A stretch of DNA of 29,997 nt from NCBI GenBank assembly GCA_002104905.1, contig MCFE01000857.1, positions 1 through 29,997 of the forward strand, in the 5' to 3' direction. The notes below the pieces were generated by a model. That model worked only from the letters and a program-made list of their open reading frames with translations. It was not told the origin of the DNA and searched no databases. Source of the stretch: Basidiobolus meristosporus CBS 931.73 (lineage: Eukaryota; Basidiobolomycota; Basidiobolomycetes; Basidiobolales; Basidiobolaceae). Every line of letters starts with the position of its first letter. Positions within the stretch are counted from its first letter, which is position 1. Positions 1 through 10,900 of the stretch are shown piece after piece. The translations under genes and the position numbers were made by a program.

Positions 1-115
1 AAGCAAGCTGTTGTCCAACTGTTCTTCCGTTGCTGTCAGCAATGGGGTTTGGCTGAGAGCTAGACAACTTTGCTTTATTTTTTGGTGGTGTATATATGGA
101 AGTGAGACAAACCAA
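1..115 (-). pseudogene. 5' end of the transposon's divergent accessory gene (copy A)
   Basis: The complement of this stretch encodes the same N-terminus as the accessory ORF of copy B, whose ATG is at 7768. Both begin MVCLTSIYTPPKNK and then run into a Ser/Gln/Pro-rich stretch. The rest lies outside the window. It is transcribed away from the transposase, with about 200 bp between the two starts. Function is unknown. Confidence 0.5.
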
Positions 116-1049
116 AGGGGAAATAGTGTGACATATACATTTGTATGTGGTGCTACAACTTTATTTATAATGTTTACTATGGCAGGTCCGCATTGAATCT
201 TACATTTATGTAGGTGCAATGTCCCAAAACAAGACTGTCTTAAGTTCACATGAGTACTGACCAAAAGGTGATATAATAGCATTACATTGTTGAGGGTCAA
301 ACTGTTTGCCTTATGGACAAGACTACTTTGACTCATTGCTGTAAGCAAAGAGAAAAAGACCATGTGGCTATTGTGGCAAGCCTCTCAGCCATGAAGCACT
401 CAGACAGCATAGGAAGTACTAAAAGGATCATGGCCAGTGTTTTACCACCCAAGTTACATTTGACCATTCATTGGTCACTATTGTACCAACATTATCTTGC
501 CAGTCAGTTGATACTTCTATATTGGTACCTGTCTGTCTTTGTCACCTTGGGCAAACTGAGTTGGGTGAGTTTGTGACACCTTTAGGCCCACCTCAGCCTT
601 CTAAATATGGCACGCAGAGTGATAGCTCTGACAAAGAAGGTTCACTGCTGGATTTTGAGCCTATCTCCCCTAACAACAGTACCATTTATGAGCCTGGTCA
701 AGTTGCTATATGCAATGAGACAACACCTGTTGAAACAAGTGCCAAGGATACTTTATGGAGCCAAGTGAGCCCAGTAATCCAGTTACTGGTATATGATGTA
801 ATGATGTGGCTAGAGATGTGGCTCATTTTAACTACTATCAGTAACAGGGGCTTTGAGGATTTATTACTACTTCTTGCCAAAATCATACCAGGATGCAACT
901 TACCATGTACATGGTGCAAGTGGACAACCCTTGTGCAGCTGGTAACATATGATCCAGAGACTGTCCTGATTCCAGCATATGTTAACAGTTGCATGGCATT
1001 CACATCCAAAAATGCTACTATTGCAACATGTCCAAATTGTCAGGACTTC

Positions 1050-2291
1050 TGTGGTAATGGAAAGTATTCCATTACTACAATATCTCTAAACCAATATTGC
1101 ACTCATTTCTTTATTTTGCTTTTTGCTATCATAACACACAAGAGAAAGATCAAGAATTTCCAACTTTGAAGAGCAAATGCTCCAGACCCTGACAAGTTAT
1201 CCACCCAGGAATATTATGTCATACAGAACACGTAGTAGCCAACACATGTTTCAAATTACAGCTCATTTGAAGCAGTACCTAAGGAGTTATGACCAAAAGA
1301 GTCCAACTATTATATATACTATGCCTTATTGCTAGGATTACTATGGTGACTTTGATCGCGTGTAACTTTCGAACCAGCCAATCAAATCACGTAAAATTTT
1401 CACAGATGCTGCGCCTATGTCCGATCTGCGCCACTGCAAAATTTTAGCTTTGTATCACGTGTATTGCTTGCGCAATCGCCCAAAAACTTTGATCCTTCAA
1501 AATTTTCATATATATGACTTCCCCAGCTGAAAAATAAAGGGAGAGCCTCTCTTTCCAGAATCTCCACACTACAATTACAAGTTTAAAGGTTATAAGACTT
1601 CCCCTGCATCACTTGCACTGTTGAGTATTCTGACTTTGATTGGTACTACATCAGTAAAGAGACTGCAAAGCTCACAAGAATCCAATCTAAGTACTACAAG
1701 AAACTACCACTTTTCTGTCAGAAAAGTCCCCTCTAAGAAACCCCTTTACTCTAAAGACACCCCTTTAGACACCCCTTTAGTCTAAAGACCCCTTTAGAGA
1801 CCCCTTTAAGAAACCCCTTTACTCTAAAGAAGCCCCTTTAGGCACCCCTTTAGTGTAAAGTCCACTTTAGAGACCACTACAAGAAGCCCCTTTACTCTAA
1901 AGACACCCCTTTAGACACCCCTTTAGTCTAAAGACCTCTTTAGAGACTTCTACAACACACCCCTTTAGGTTAAAGGGGAGTTCAGAATTTCCATATTGGG
2001 AAATATTTTCTCAGAAAGGAAAGTGACTTCCAAATAAGGAAAAGTTACTATAAAAGTAAATAAGCCCATTAGTTGACAGAAGGTCAGAACACTGCTGTAG
2101 AAGTGATAAACACTGCCTACAGTATATTTTGAGCCTAAGATTGAGGAAATTAGTGAAAGTTATATCTTGTATCGGTATATCAAACTCCCAATAAACTATT
2201 TCAGTATTAGCATACTGGAAGTTGTTGTATATTGTTGATTAGCCTCTACATTGTAGAACAAGCCCCAAACTAATCATAATACAACACAACA
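1050..2291. mobile_element. Solo-LTR-like insertion in copy A
   Basis: Copy B has no counterpart here: B reads TTGTCAGGA directly into the CCACCATTGAGG block, while A has 1242 extra bases. The insert begins TGTGGTAATGG and ends CAACACAACA. It is flanked by CTTC on both sides (1046-1049 and 2292-2295), or by ACTTC if the last A is counted as target. TG..CA ends, a 4-5 bp duplication, a TATAAAAGTAAAT motif near 2050, an AATAAA near 2191 and no ORF fit a solo LTR from a retrotransposon family not otherwise in this window. A non-autonomous TRIM-like element is the alternative. Confidence 0.6.
1729..1975 (+). repeat. CCCTTTAG tandem array inside the LTR-like insert
   Basis: ACCCCTTTAG and its variants recur about 15 times in 250 bp, alternating with CTCTAAAG and GTCTAAAG. 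Because CTTTAG and CTAAAG are reverse complements, the array is rich in small palindromes such as CTTTAGTCTAAAG. There is a longer period of about 120 bp: the block AGAAGCCCCTTTACTCTAAAG recurs with variation near 1736, 1811 and 1873. Confidence 0.85.
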
Positions 2292-3413
2292 CTTCACCAC
2301 CATTGAGGGAAAACATTGTTCACTCTCTGGATATATTCTGGTCATACCCTGTCTGAGGAAGCTGATGCAGTCCAACAAATATTGCAAAGCTATACAGTAC
2401 CACACACAGCATCAATCAAGAGCAAACCTATCTAATATATTTGATGGCAAACATTACAAACAGCTAATAAGCAAGGGCTACTTTGAAGGTACGTATGGCC
2501 ATGCCTTTCCTTTAGCACTTGATGGATTCTCATGAAACAAGTACTCTACCAGCAAATCCTGCTGGCTACTGATTCCCATCAACTTCAATCTGCTGCCCAT
2601 CTAATGGTATCAGATCAATAATCTGATGGTAGTATCACTGGTATCTGGGCCTTAATCACCATCCAACCTGGATAGCAACCTGTATCCATTGCTAGATGAA
2701 ATTCATATGCTTTCCAGCAGGATAACAGTCAATGGCCATCATGTAAAAGCGCATATTATTATCTGCATTAGAGATACCCAAGCTATCAGCACAATAGCAG
2801 GCTTTTCCCAGCACAATGGATGGTATTGCTCTCAAATGTGTGAGATCCAGGGGATTTACTCCATAACTCACACACATTATTATTACCCAAATACCAGCAC
2901 TAAGAACACCATCTCTCCACAGAGAGAATGTACAAAAGTCAGCATGCAATTGCAGCAAAGTTGGCAGGCTATATGCATTGGCCAGAATATGGAATCAATC
3001 AGAGACTGGAGATACTTAAGATAGAGGGTATCTGTTGGAGCAAAAGCTTTCCACTAGGAGCAATGCATTTGCTTTTCAACAATATCCCTACACTGATACC
3101 AAGTTCTATATGGGGCATTTCAAGCTATATAAGCCCTTTGAGGTACTGGAGAAATTTGCAAGAGTTGGCAAGATATTATAGAGTATCTGCTACCCTATGT
3201 ACTTCTCACAGGCTCCAATCAATATTCATATGCATATGCAACAATACAAATGCAATGACTGGATGTGCTGGGTATGTATTTATTCAAGTGATGTTCTGAA
3301 GCCATTCCTACCAAGAGTGCATTGGGAGCATTAGGAGTCATATGTGGACATTGTAGGAATATTTATCCAGAAGAGGATTACCAATGCCAACTTGATGCAT
3401 CTACAACTGTTGT

Positions 3414-3731
3414 CCCTACGAAAAATTCCAAACTTGGAATTCATCTGATTTTTAGCTGGTATTCTGCTGGTATTCTGAGGGTATTTTGCCAGAATTCAGC
3501 TGGTGTTTTGGGCTCAAAATTTCAAGTGCAATTTTTAGTGAAAGTAATAGGCAGCTAATTACCAAATTTGGTATGGATGCTAGCTTGCCTAGTTTCCTGG
3601 AGAACTTGTTTGCTTGCCTTCCCATCAGCTCAGAACAGGGATATTGAGAATTGTCAATTTTGAGGAACTTGGAATTCAGCTGATACTATGATGGTATTTT
3701 GCGGGCCTTTTCTCAATTTTTTTTCTTAGGG
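3414..3731. mobile_element. MITE-like element in copy A
   Basis: These 318 bp are absent from copy B at the aligned site (about 9830). They start CCCTACGAAAAATT and end AATTTTTTTTCTTAGGG, an imperfect terminal inverted repeat of about 15 bp. TTGT flanks both ends (3410-3413 and 3732-3735), and the B site has a single GTTGTG. The interior has no ORF but contains repeated CTGGTATTCTG units and two AACTTGGAATTCA blocks near the ends. It is probably a non-autonomous DNA transposon. The superfamily is not determined. Confidence 0.65.
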
Positions 3732-4037
3732 TTGTGCAAGGAGTTTATGACAGGATTTGAGTGGCTATACTACATACATAAAGCTGAACACATAGATCTT
3801 TGCCACTACTGTATCCATTTTCTACTTCATCTTACATGGTGTGTGGAGAATATTGGGCCTTTCTTGAACTTTTGGGAGTTTTCTATGGAGCAGATGTGTG
3901 GGGAGATAGGAAGACAAGTCAAGTTGCAGGTACTACCATATCCCAATCTCATCAAGAATATTACCTTCAAGTCCATCATGGATATGATGAGTTGGCACAT
4001 GGAGGACAGCCAGGAAGAGTTTGAAAATACTGAAGAC

Positions 4038-4042
4038 AAATG
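4038..4042. other. Target-site duplication AAATG, left
   Basis: AAATG directly precedes the 5' LTR and recurs at 14486-14490 after the 3' LTR. The uninterrupted paralogous site in copy B (about 10867-10875) reads GACAAATGTGC, a single AAATG, which confirms the insertion. Confidence 0.8.
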
Positions 4043-4391
4043 TGTTGCAAAAATCTGTAATTCCACCTATATATTTACCTAACTTAGTCACTCAGATCAT
4101 TATCCTCAAATCCTAGAGAATACTGACCAAATTCCTTGTTGGGATTTACTTACAAAATTTTTGCCAAAGTACTAGGTGCCCAGCAAATGAAAATTCTCAA
4201 AATTGTCCAAACAGCCCCAAACTTTGCACACATGTTCTGGGGACCTCTCCTAACCTATTCTAAGTGCTTGTAATGCCAAGATCATGTAAAAGTATAAACA
4301 CTACTTTACATTCAGTAAATCATCAAGTGAAAAACAACATATTCTACTTGTCCTTCCAATCACTTCCAATATCTCCAAGACTATTACAACA
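4043..4391 (+). repeat. Copia 5' LTR
   Basis: It begins TGTTGCAAAAATC and ends CTATTACAACA. The family consensus ends are TGTTGTAAAA and TTTTACAACA, a 10 bp terminal inverted repeat. Its length is exactly that of the solo LTRs at 19726-20074 and 21177-21525. A TATA-like AGTATAAACAC lies near 4293. Confidence 0.9.
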
Positions 4392-4422
4392 GGCTACATG
4401 CCTCAAGCTGTCACTATCTGCA

Positions 4423-5188
4423 ATGTCTACCACTGCTATTACTGGAATTTTTCTCTCTGCTGAAAAGTTGGATGGTTCTAACTACCAAATGTGGAAGGTG
4501 AAGATGAAGATGCTGCTATAAGAAAGAGGCCTTTGGGATACTGTCATGGGAGAAGAATGCTCTCCTAAAAACATTGGAGAGGAAACCTTAAAGTACCAGA
4601 AGAAAGAACAAAGTGCCTTTAACTGCAGTTGCCATAATGTTAAGGACAAATTGCAAATTCAATGCTTAAGAGCAAAAATGGCAAAGAATACCTGGAAGGC
4701 ATTAGAAGACACCTACCAGTCATATTCATCTGCTAAGAAAATGTATCTGAGACAAAAATTCTTTACTACAAAGATGCTGCCAGGAGAACAAATGAAAAAT
4801 CTAAATAACAAAATTACCCTGCTGGTAGATGAAATGGAATATGTGGGCACAGCAACTACTGATGAGGATGTGATAGTTACCATCCTGAATAGCCTGACAG
4901 ACAAGTTTTGGGACCCTGTATCAGCACTAGTGCAGAACTGAAGATTTGACCTTAAATTACATATATGGTATGCTCCTGGATGAAGAATTAAGAAAATCAA
5001 GTACCAACAAGAAGGAAGAGGAAAGTGCTGTAATGAGCAATGATAGCCAGCAAAGGAGGTACCCAAGACCCTACAAAGACAACAGCAACCTGTTGTGTAA
5101 CTATTGCAAAAGGAAAGGACCTACATCAGACCGGCATCTCAAAAAGAAAGATAATCAGCAAAAGAAGCTGAATATGGAAATGGTTTAA
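4423..5188 (+). pseudogene. Copia gag remnant
   Basis: The frame from the ATG at 4423 begins MSTTAITGIF and contains KLDGSNYQMWKVKMKMLL, the typical N-terminal capsid block of copia Gag (UBN2-type). A stop at 4519 is followed by frame continuing at 4546-4941, with a helical capsid-like region including AKNTWKALEDTYQ. A frameshift near 4940 leads to 4946-5188, which has a basic, Gln/Lys-rich nucleocapsid-like tail. The zinc knuckle is degenerate: CNYCKRKG is visible, but the last Cys is missing. Confidence 0.75.
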
Positions 5189-5220
5189 CAACTGAAGACA
5201 GGCTATACATATCTGCACTA

Positions 5221-5420
5221 AGTATGACTACAATTAAGGAATCTCAGATGTGGTGTATTGACTGTGGAGCATCTCAGCACTTTATACACCAAAAGAACTT
5301 TTTACCCAATAACATGAAATTCCAATTAAGAAGGTTTTCATGGGCGCCCTATGAAAGATCATTGAGGTGATCCCATCAAAAGGCTGTCACAAAGTTAAAG
5401 TCCTGTGGCTATGAGATACT
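5221..5420 (+). pseudogene. Copia protease remnant
   Basis: The peptide WCIDCGASQHF (about 5252-5284) is the aspartic protease active-site block. The usual D-S/T-G-A is here D-C-G-A. The frame then shifts, and further protease-like codons continue in another frame to about 5410 before similarity fades. The exact junction with copy B of the DNA transposon could not be fixed. Confidence 0.55.
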
Positions 5421-5712
5421 GATCCCATTGAGACACCATCCAGAGATCACTGAAAAACAATTGCACACCACATTTCACAAAAAACTTAGTCAAAATTTTT
5501 CATCACAACAATGTATAAGTGGCTTTTGATTAGTTCCCTGCCAATTACTCACATCCTGATCTCAGACACTCTATCACCTCCTACGTTTGTGTGAATTGGT
5601 TGGCTATTGCCTCTTTTACACACTCCATACTTCCTGACTCAACCATTTCTCTTACTTTTCATGCGTACAAACTGATTTATTTCTGTTGAAACTTCAGTTT
5701 TACCTCAATTGC

Positions 5713-7768
5713 CTATTGTATTGACCTATGCAAGTCTCTATACCCTACACTCACATTAAGTCCAACCCCACACTCAACAAGTAACTCCATTAAAATGTAC
5801 CACTCAGTGAGTATTTCTGCTGTAATGCTCTGGTTCCACAACTTTGGTAGGAACCCAATGTCTTTGTGCCTCTGTTCATTCACTGGTTCCCACACATCCT
5901 GGTCTTCAGCCAGCACTGCAAGGTCTAGCACCTCATCTGCCAGTCTTTGCAATAAATCCTTGCAATATTCCAGTGCATTTTCTTGAGCACCGCTCTTGAA
6001 GAAGTGCTGCAACCTCTTGGTGTGCCTGTTAATGTTCCAAAATTCCACTGAAGGCATTGTGATAGTCTTTTGAGCTCTTGACATTGTAGCCTTGTCTGCC
6101 AGTGGGATCTCCACTCTGACAACAATGGAGGATGTGGAGGCTGTGGCAGACAAATTGCCTTTCTCAGTAAAATCAACTACCTTGCTGGAGTGTAGCTCAA
6201 CTGACTGCACTTCCAACTCATGTGAAAGCAGCTGGTTTCTTGTTGGTAACTCTGGTTAGCTATGATGGGATTCAGTCTGTTCTGGACTTACAGTGCTAAT
6301 TGGAAAGAACTGCAGCTTTTCTAGCATGCCTCCCTGTCTCAGGCCTGGGTAGACATTCTTCCCTTTACCTTTTCCTTTATCACTACCAGATCTTTCACTG
6401 CTACTTTGTCTGAGTGCTTCTTGTAAAGAACTCCGTTTTCTCCCAGATAAATTCTGCTCTGTGCATCTCTTTTGGCCTGACTATCCCTTGCTGGCACTCT
6501 TCTGGCAACCTGATGTTTCTTTGCCACTTGTTTTGAGCTCTCAACTGTAGTTGTGATGGGCTCCTGTAAAAGTAGCTGGTTTTTATCACTGCCAGGTCCT
6601 TCACTGCTACTTAGTCTGGGTGCTTCTTGAGTGGTACAGCACTTTTTCCTCAATGAAGGTTGTGCTGGTGCATCCATGTCTGTCTGCTAGTCCCTAATTG
6701 GCACTCTTCCAGCAACCTGATGTATCTTTGAAGCTTGTCTGGAGCTTTTGGCCCTGCTTGTAATAGGCTTCTGAGGAAGCCACTGGTTCTTAGCCATGGC
6801 ACCCTTGTTCATCTGCCTTTCATAGTTTCTTCTATTCTTAAGACACTTTATTAGCCTACCAATGCTGGCCCAAAATCTGTTTGCCCATTTGAGTCCAGGA
6901 TAATGCTCATGGAACAAGTCAAGTGCATCTTGCTTGGCCTTGAGTTCCTGATGGTCCCATGGTATGCCAGCCATGAGGTGATGGCATGCTAGACTTCTGA
7001 TGGCCTCCTGTATATTAGCCCACTCTTCATTATTACACTCCACAGCTTCACAGATCTTCAATGACTTTTGATTTTAGGCTCTGGTATAAACACCATATTG
7101 TCTCCCTCCCACACTGTGATAGGTTTTTCTATGAGCTTTATCTTTGGGCACTGTTGTTGTGCTTCAAAGACTGTGTGGTGTTCCGCTGCTGTTACATTGG
7201 GAAATGGCTCAATTCTTGGCTGTGGCATTGAGCTACTTGAGTTTCTTTGTTACAGCAAAGATGCTGCTTTCTCTACCTGGGATATTGATTGCTCTGCAAG
7301 TATTATCTGCTCTTCCTGTTTCTGGACTATTTCCTGACTTCTCTAGGCCATTACATCTATCCTGTCAGCCACTGCACCTAATTGCTTCATTAATACTTTG
7401 AAATGAGCTGACAACATACTTGCTAATATGGGTGGTGGTGATGATATCATGGCCACATTCTGATCTTGAGCTGAGGGCACTGTGCTTGCTACATTCTCAT
7501 CTGCCTGAGCATAATGGTCAGCCTGTGGCTGTGCAGAGGTTCTCAATTGCCTACTTGACTGAGAGCCTGAGGAGCCCGCATTATCACCTTCAATGGGCAC
7601 ACTGTCCAGAGGGCCATTTTTGGATGTAGCCCTGTTTGTTGCACTGAGTGTCAAAGCAAGCTGTTGTCCAACTGTTCTTCCATTGCTGTCAGCAATGGGG
7701 TTTGGCTGAGAGCTAGACAACTTTGCTTTATTTTTTGGTGGTGTATATATGGAAGTGAGACAAACCAA
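5713..7768 (-). pseudogene. Divergent accessory gene of the DNA transposon (copy B)
   Basis: The frame is broken, and the pieces in coding order are 7768-7343, about 7061-6687, 6677-6339 and 6216-5713. If intact it would encode roughly 680 residues. The N-terminus (MVCLTSIYTPPKNK) is rich in Ser, Gln and Pro. A helical middle holds the block HHLMAGIPWDHQELKAKQ. Then come two diverged repeats of about 65 residues, each with a K..Q.A...HQVA.RVP.RD core. The C-terminal domain contains SVEFWNINRHTKRLQHFF and ends HRSIQ. Copy C carries the same order on the plus strand. I do not recognise a named family. It may be the second protein of the transposon, such as a DNA-binding or co-transposition factor, which is inference from position only. 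Confidence 0.6.
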
Positions 7769-7965
7769 AGGGGAAATAGTGTGACATATACATTTGTATG
7801 TGGTGCTACAACTTTATTTATAATGTTTACTATGGCAGGTCCGCATTGAATCTTACATTTATGTAGGTGCAATGTCCCAAAACAAGACTGTCTTAAGTTC
7901 ACATGAGTATTGATCAAAAGGTGATATAATAGCATTACATTGTTGAAGGTCAAGCTGTTTGCCTT
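7769..7965. promoter_or_regulatory. Divergent intergenic region between accessory gene and transposase (copy B)
   Basis: About 200 bp separate the minus-strand ATG at 7768 from the plus-strand ATG at 7966. The region is AT-rich, with ACTTTATTTATAATG near 7810 as a possible TATA segment for either direction. The equivalent stretch in copy A (116-312) is almost identical, clearly more so than the flanking coding parts. Confidence 0.4.
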
Positions 7966-10900
7966 ATGGACAAGACTACTTTGACTCATTGCTGTAAGCA
8001 AAGAGAAAAAGACCATGTGGCTATTGTGGCAAGCCTCTCAGCCATGAAGCACTGAGACAGCATAGGAAGTACCAAAAGGATCATGGCCAGTGTTTTGCCA
8101 CCCAGGTCATATTTGACCATTCATTGGTCACTATTATACCAACATTATCTTGCCGGTCAGTTGATACTTCTATATTGGCACCTGTCCATCTTTGTCACCT
8201 TGCACAAACTGAGTCAGGTGAGTTTGTGACACCTTTAAGCCCACCTCAGCCTTCCAAATATGGCATGCCAAGTGATAGCTCTCGCAAAGAAGGTTCACTG
8301 ATGGATTTTGAGCCTATCTCCCCTAACAACAGTACCACATATGAGCCCAGTCAAGTCCCTATATGCAATGAAATAGCACCCATTGAAACAAATGCCAAGG
8401 ATACTTTATGGAGCCAGGTGAGCTCAGTAATCCAGTTACTGGTGAATGATGTAATGTTGTGGCTAGAGAAGTGGCTCATTTCCACTAATATCTGTAATGG
8501 GGTCTTTGAGGAGTTAATACTACTTCTTGCCAAAATCATACCAGGATGCAACTTACCATGTACATGGTACAAGTGGACAAATGTCATGCAGCTGGCAACA
8601 TATGATCCAGAGACTGTCCTGATTCCAGCATGTGTTAACAGCTGCATGGCATTCACATCCAAAAATGCTACTATTGCAACATGTCCAGGTTGTCAGGAAT
8701 CAACCACCATTGAGGAAAAACATTGTTCACACTCAGGGTATATTCCAGTCATACCCCATCTGAGGAAGCTGATGCAGTCCAACAAATATTGCAAAGCTAC
8801 ACAGTACCACACTCAGTATCAATCAAGAGCAAATCAATCCAATAGATTTGATGGTAAACATTACACACAGCTAATAAGCAAGGGCTACTTTGAAGGTATG
8901 TATAACCATGCCTTGGCTTCAGCACTTAATGGATTTGTATTAAAAAAGTACTGTACCAGCATATCCTGCAGGCCACTGAATCTCATCAAGCTGAAGCTCC
9001 CACCCATCCTACAGTATTAGAGCAATAATCTGATGGTAATCTTACTGGTATCTGGGCCTTAGTCACCGTCCAACCTGAATAGATACCTGTACTCATTGCT
9101 GGATGATTTTATATGCTTTCCAGTGGGATAACAATAAATGGCCATCATGTAGAAGCTCATATTATTGTCTGTATTGGAGATACCCCAGCCATCAGCAAGA
9201 TAGCAGGTTTTTCTGGGCACAATGGACGGTATTGCTGTCAAATGTGTGAGATCCAGGGTATTTACTCCATAACTCACACACATTATTATTACCCAGACAC
9301 CAGCACTTTGAACATCATCTTTCTATAGAGAGAACATACAGAAGTGAGCTTGCAATTGCCGCAAAGCTGGCAAGCTATAAGCCATTGGCTGGAATATGGA
9401 ATCAATTGGAAACCAGAAATACTTGAGATAGAGGGCATCTGTTGAAGCAAAAGCTTTCCACTGGGAGCAATGCATTTGCTTTTCAACAATATCCCTGAAC
9501 TGATGACTAAGTTCTGTATGGGGCATTTCAAGCTAAATGAGCCATTTGAGATACTGAAGAAATTTGAAAGAATTGGCTAGATATTACAGAGTATCCTCTA
9601 CCCTTAGTACTTCTCACAGGTGCCAATTAATATTCATATGCTTATGCAACAATACAAATGCACAAATGCAAAGATTGGATGAACTGGATATGTATTTATT
9701 CAAGTGGTGTTCTGAAGTCATTACTACCAAGAGTACATTGGAAGCATTGGGAGTCATATGTGGATATTGTAGGAATATTTATCCAGAAGTGGATCACCAG
9801 TGCCAACTTGATGAATCTACAGCTGTTGTGTTAGGAGTTTGTGACAAAATTTGAGCTGCTATACTACGTGCATAAAGCTGAATGCATATATCTCTGCTGC
9901 TACAATATCCATTAGACTTGTTCTATTCGATAGTGCCACATTGAGCCATGAGTGCCAAATGATGCCATAGTGTGCCAGAGAGGCCAAGTGAGCCTCTACC
10001 TGGCCACAGAGTGTGAAACATAGCTCTGCAACTTCATGCAAAGCAGCCCCTGTGTTTCACCTATTGTGTTGGAGAAAATCCATTTTTTGACCTTTTTTTT
10101 GGATCACTGTTGTGCAGGATGTGTTAGAGCACAAGCAGATTGGAGATTTGCATCTGGTACTCAATACCCATGGCACTCTGAATCTAGCTCCTGTAGCTTG
10201 TATCATGTCACAAAAATGAATGGCACTATCTTGGTCCACTGGTACTATCTGGCACTATAAGTGCTTTGTATAGCTCTTACTTTAGGTCTAATATTTAAAT
10301 ATAGTGCCAGATAGTACCAGTGGACCAAGATAGTGCCATTCATTTTTGTGACATGATACAAGCTACAGGAGCTAGATTCAGAGTGCCATGGGTATTGAGT
10401 ACCAGACGCATACCTTCAGTTCTCCTGTGCTCTTACACATCCTGAGCTACATTGATCCACAAAAAAAGGTCAAAAAATGGATTTTCTCCTGCGTAATGGG
10501 CGAAACACAGGGGCTGCTTTACATGAAGATGCAGAGCTATGTTTCACACTCTGTGGCCAAGTATAGGCTCACTTTACCTCTCTGGCACACTATGGCATCA
10601 TTTGGCACTCATGGCTCAATGTGGCACTATCCAACGGAACAAGTCTATTATCTACACCATCTTGCACAGCAGGTGGAGAATATTGAGCCTTGCTTCACCT
10701 TTTGGGAATTTCCTATGGAGCAGATGTGTGGGGAGATAGGAAGACAAGTCAAGTTGCAGGTACTACCATATCCCAATCTCATCAAGAATATTACCTTCAA
10801 GTCTGTCATGGATGTGATGAGTTGGCACATGAAGGAGAGCTAGAAAGGGCTGGAAAATACTGAGGACAAATGTGCACATGGAGACACCTACGCCTATGGC

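Larger units (their letters stand above)
1..4042 (+). mobile_element. Plavaka/CACTA-like DNA transposon, copy A, left part
   Basis: This is a degenerate copy of a transposon that recurs in the window (copy B at about 5420-11359, inverted copy C at about 17500-20475). Positions 1-1045 align with 7654-8698 at a constant offset of 7653. After an insert, 2297-3413 align with 8703-9830, and 3732-4042 align with about 9841-9914 plus 10646-10871. The copy starts before the window. It is interrupted by an LTR-like insert (1050-2291), a MITE-like element (3414-3731) and a full copia element (from 4043), and resumes at 14491. Family assignment rests on the transposase remnants listed separately. The left terminus cannot be seen. 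Confidence 0.75.
313..4042 (+). pseudogene. Plavaka-like transposase, copy A (broken; last part at 14491-14890)
   Basis: The reading frame starts with MDKTTLTHCC at 313. At about 350 it loses frame relative to copy C, one nucleotide being missing within a Cys/His finger. It resumes at 471-1045 with blocks shared with copy B, such as YDPETVLIPAYVNSCMAF. After the insert it continues in broken frames: a LYPLLDEIHMLSS block near 2680, a GH..G...C.MC...HYYYP-type block at 2810-2900, the AMHLLFNNIP block at 3060, and at 3840-4000 a block resembling WTFWEFPMEQMCGEIGRQV. This order is what I know from fungal Plavaka/CACTA-like (TNP2-related) transposases: N-terminal finger, LRLMF-type block, C..C/HYxP block, then the EN-GP-WTFW-FPMER block. 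Many stops and frameshifts rule out function. Confidence 0.65.

Noticed and set aside
1729-1975. CRISPR array
   Set aside because: Units are short, contiguous, variable and palindromic, with no unique spacers, and the genome is eukaryotic.
4392-4412. Copia primer binding site just after the 5' LTR
   Set aside because: The sequence GGCTACATGCC does not convincingly match the 3' end of an initiator tRNA or another tRNA I can name.
5420-5500. Exact terminal inverted repeat of copy B (for example a TTAGTCAAAA-type match to the right end AGTTTTTTTGACTT)
   Set aside because: The match is short and not at a clean border with the copia sequence, and no target duplication could be matched.
7664-7849. 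61-codon plus-strand frame repeated almost identically at 11-196
   Set aside because: Its conservation comes from the accessory gene on the opposite strand and the nearby promoter region, and the two copies are simply repeats of one transposon.
8351-8662. 103-codon minus-strand frames here and at 698-1009
   Set aside because: They are antisense shadows of the transposase frame, duplicated because the transposon is duplicated.
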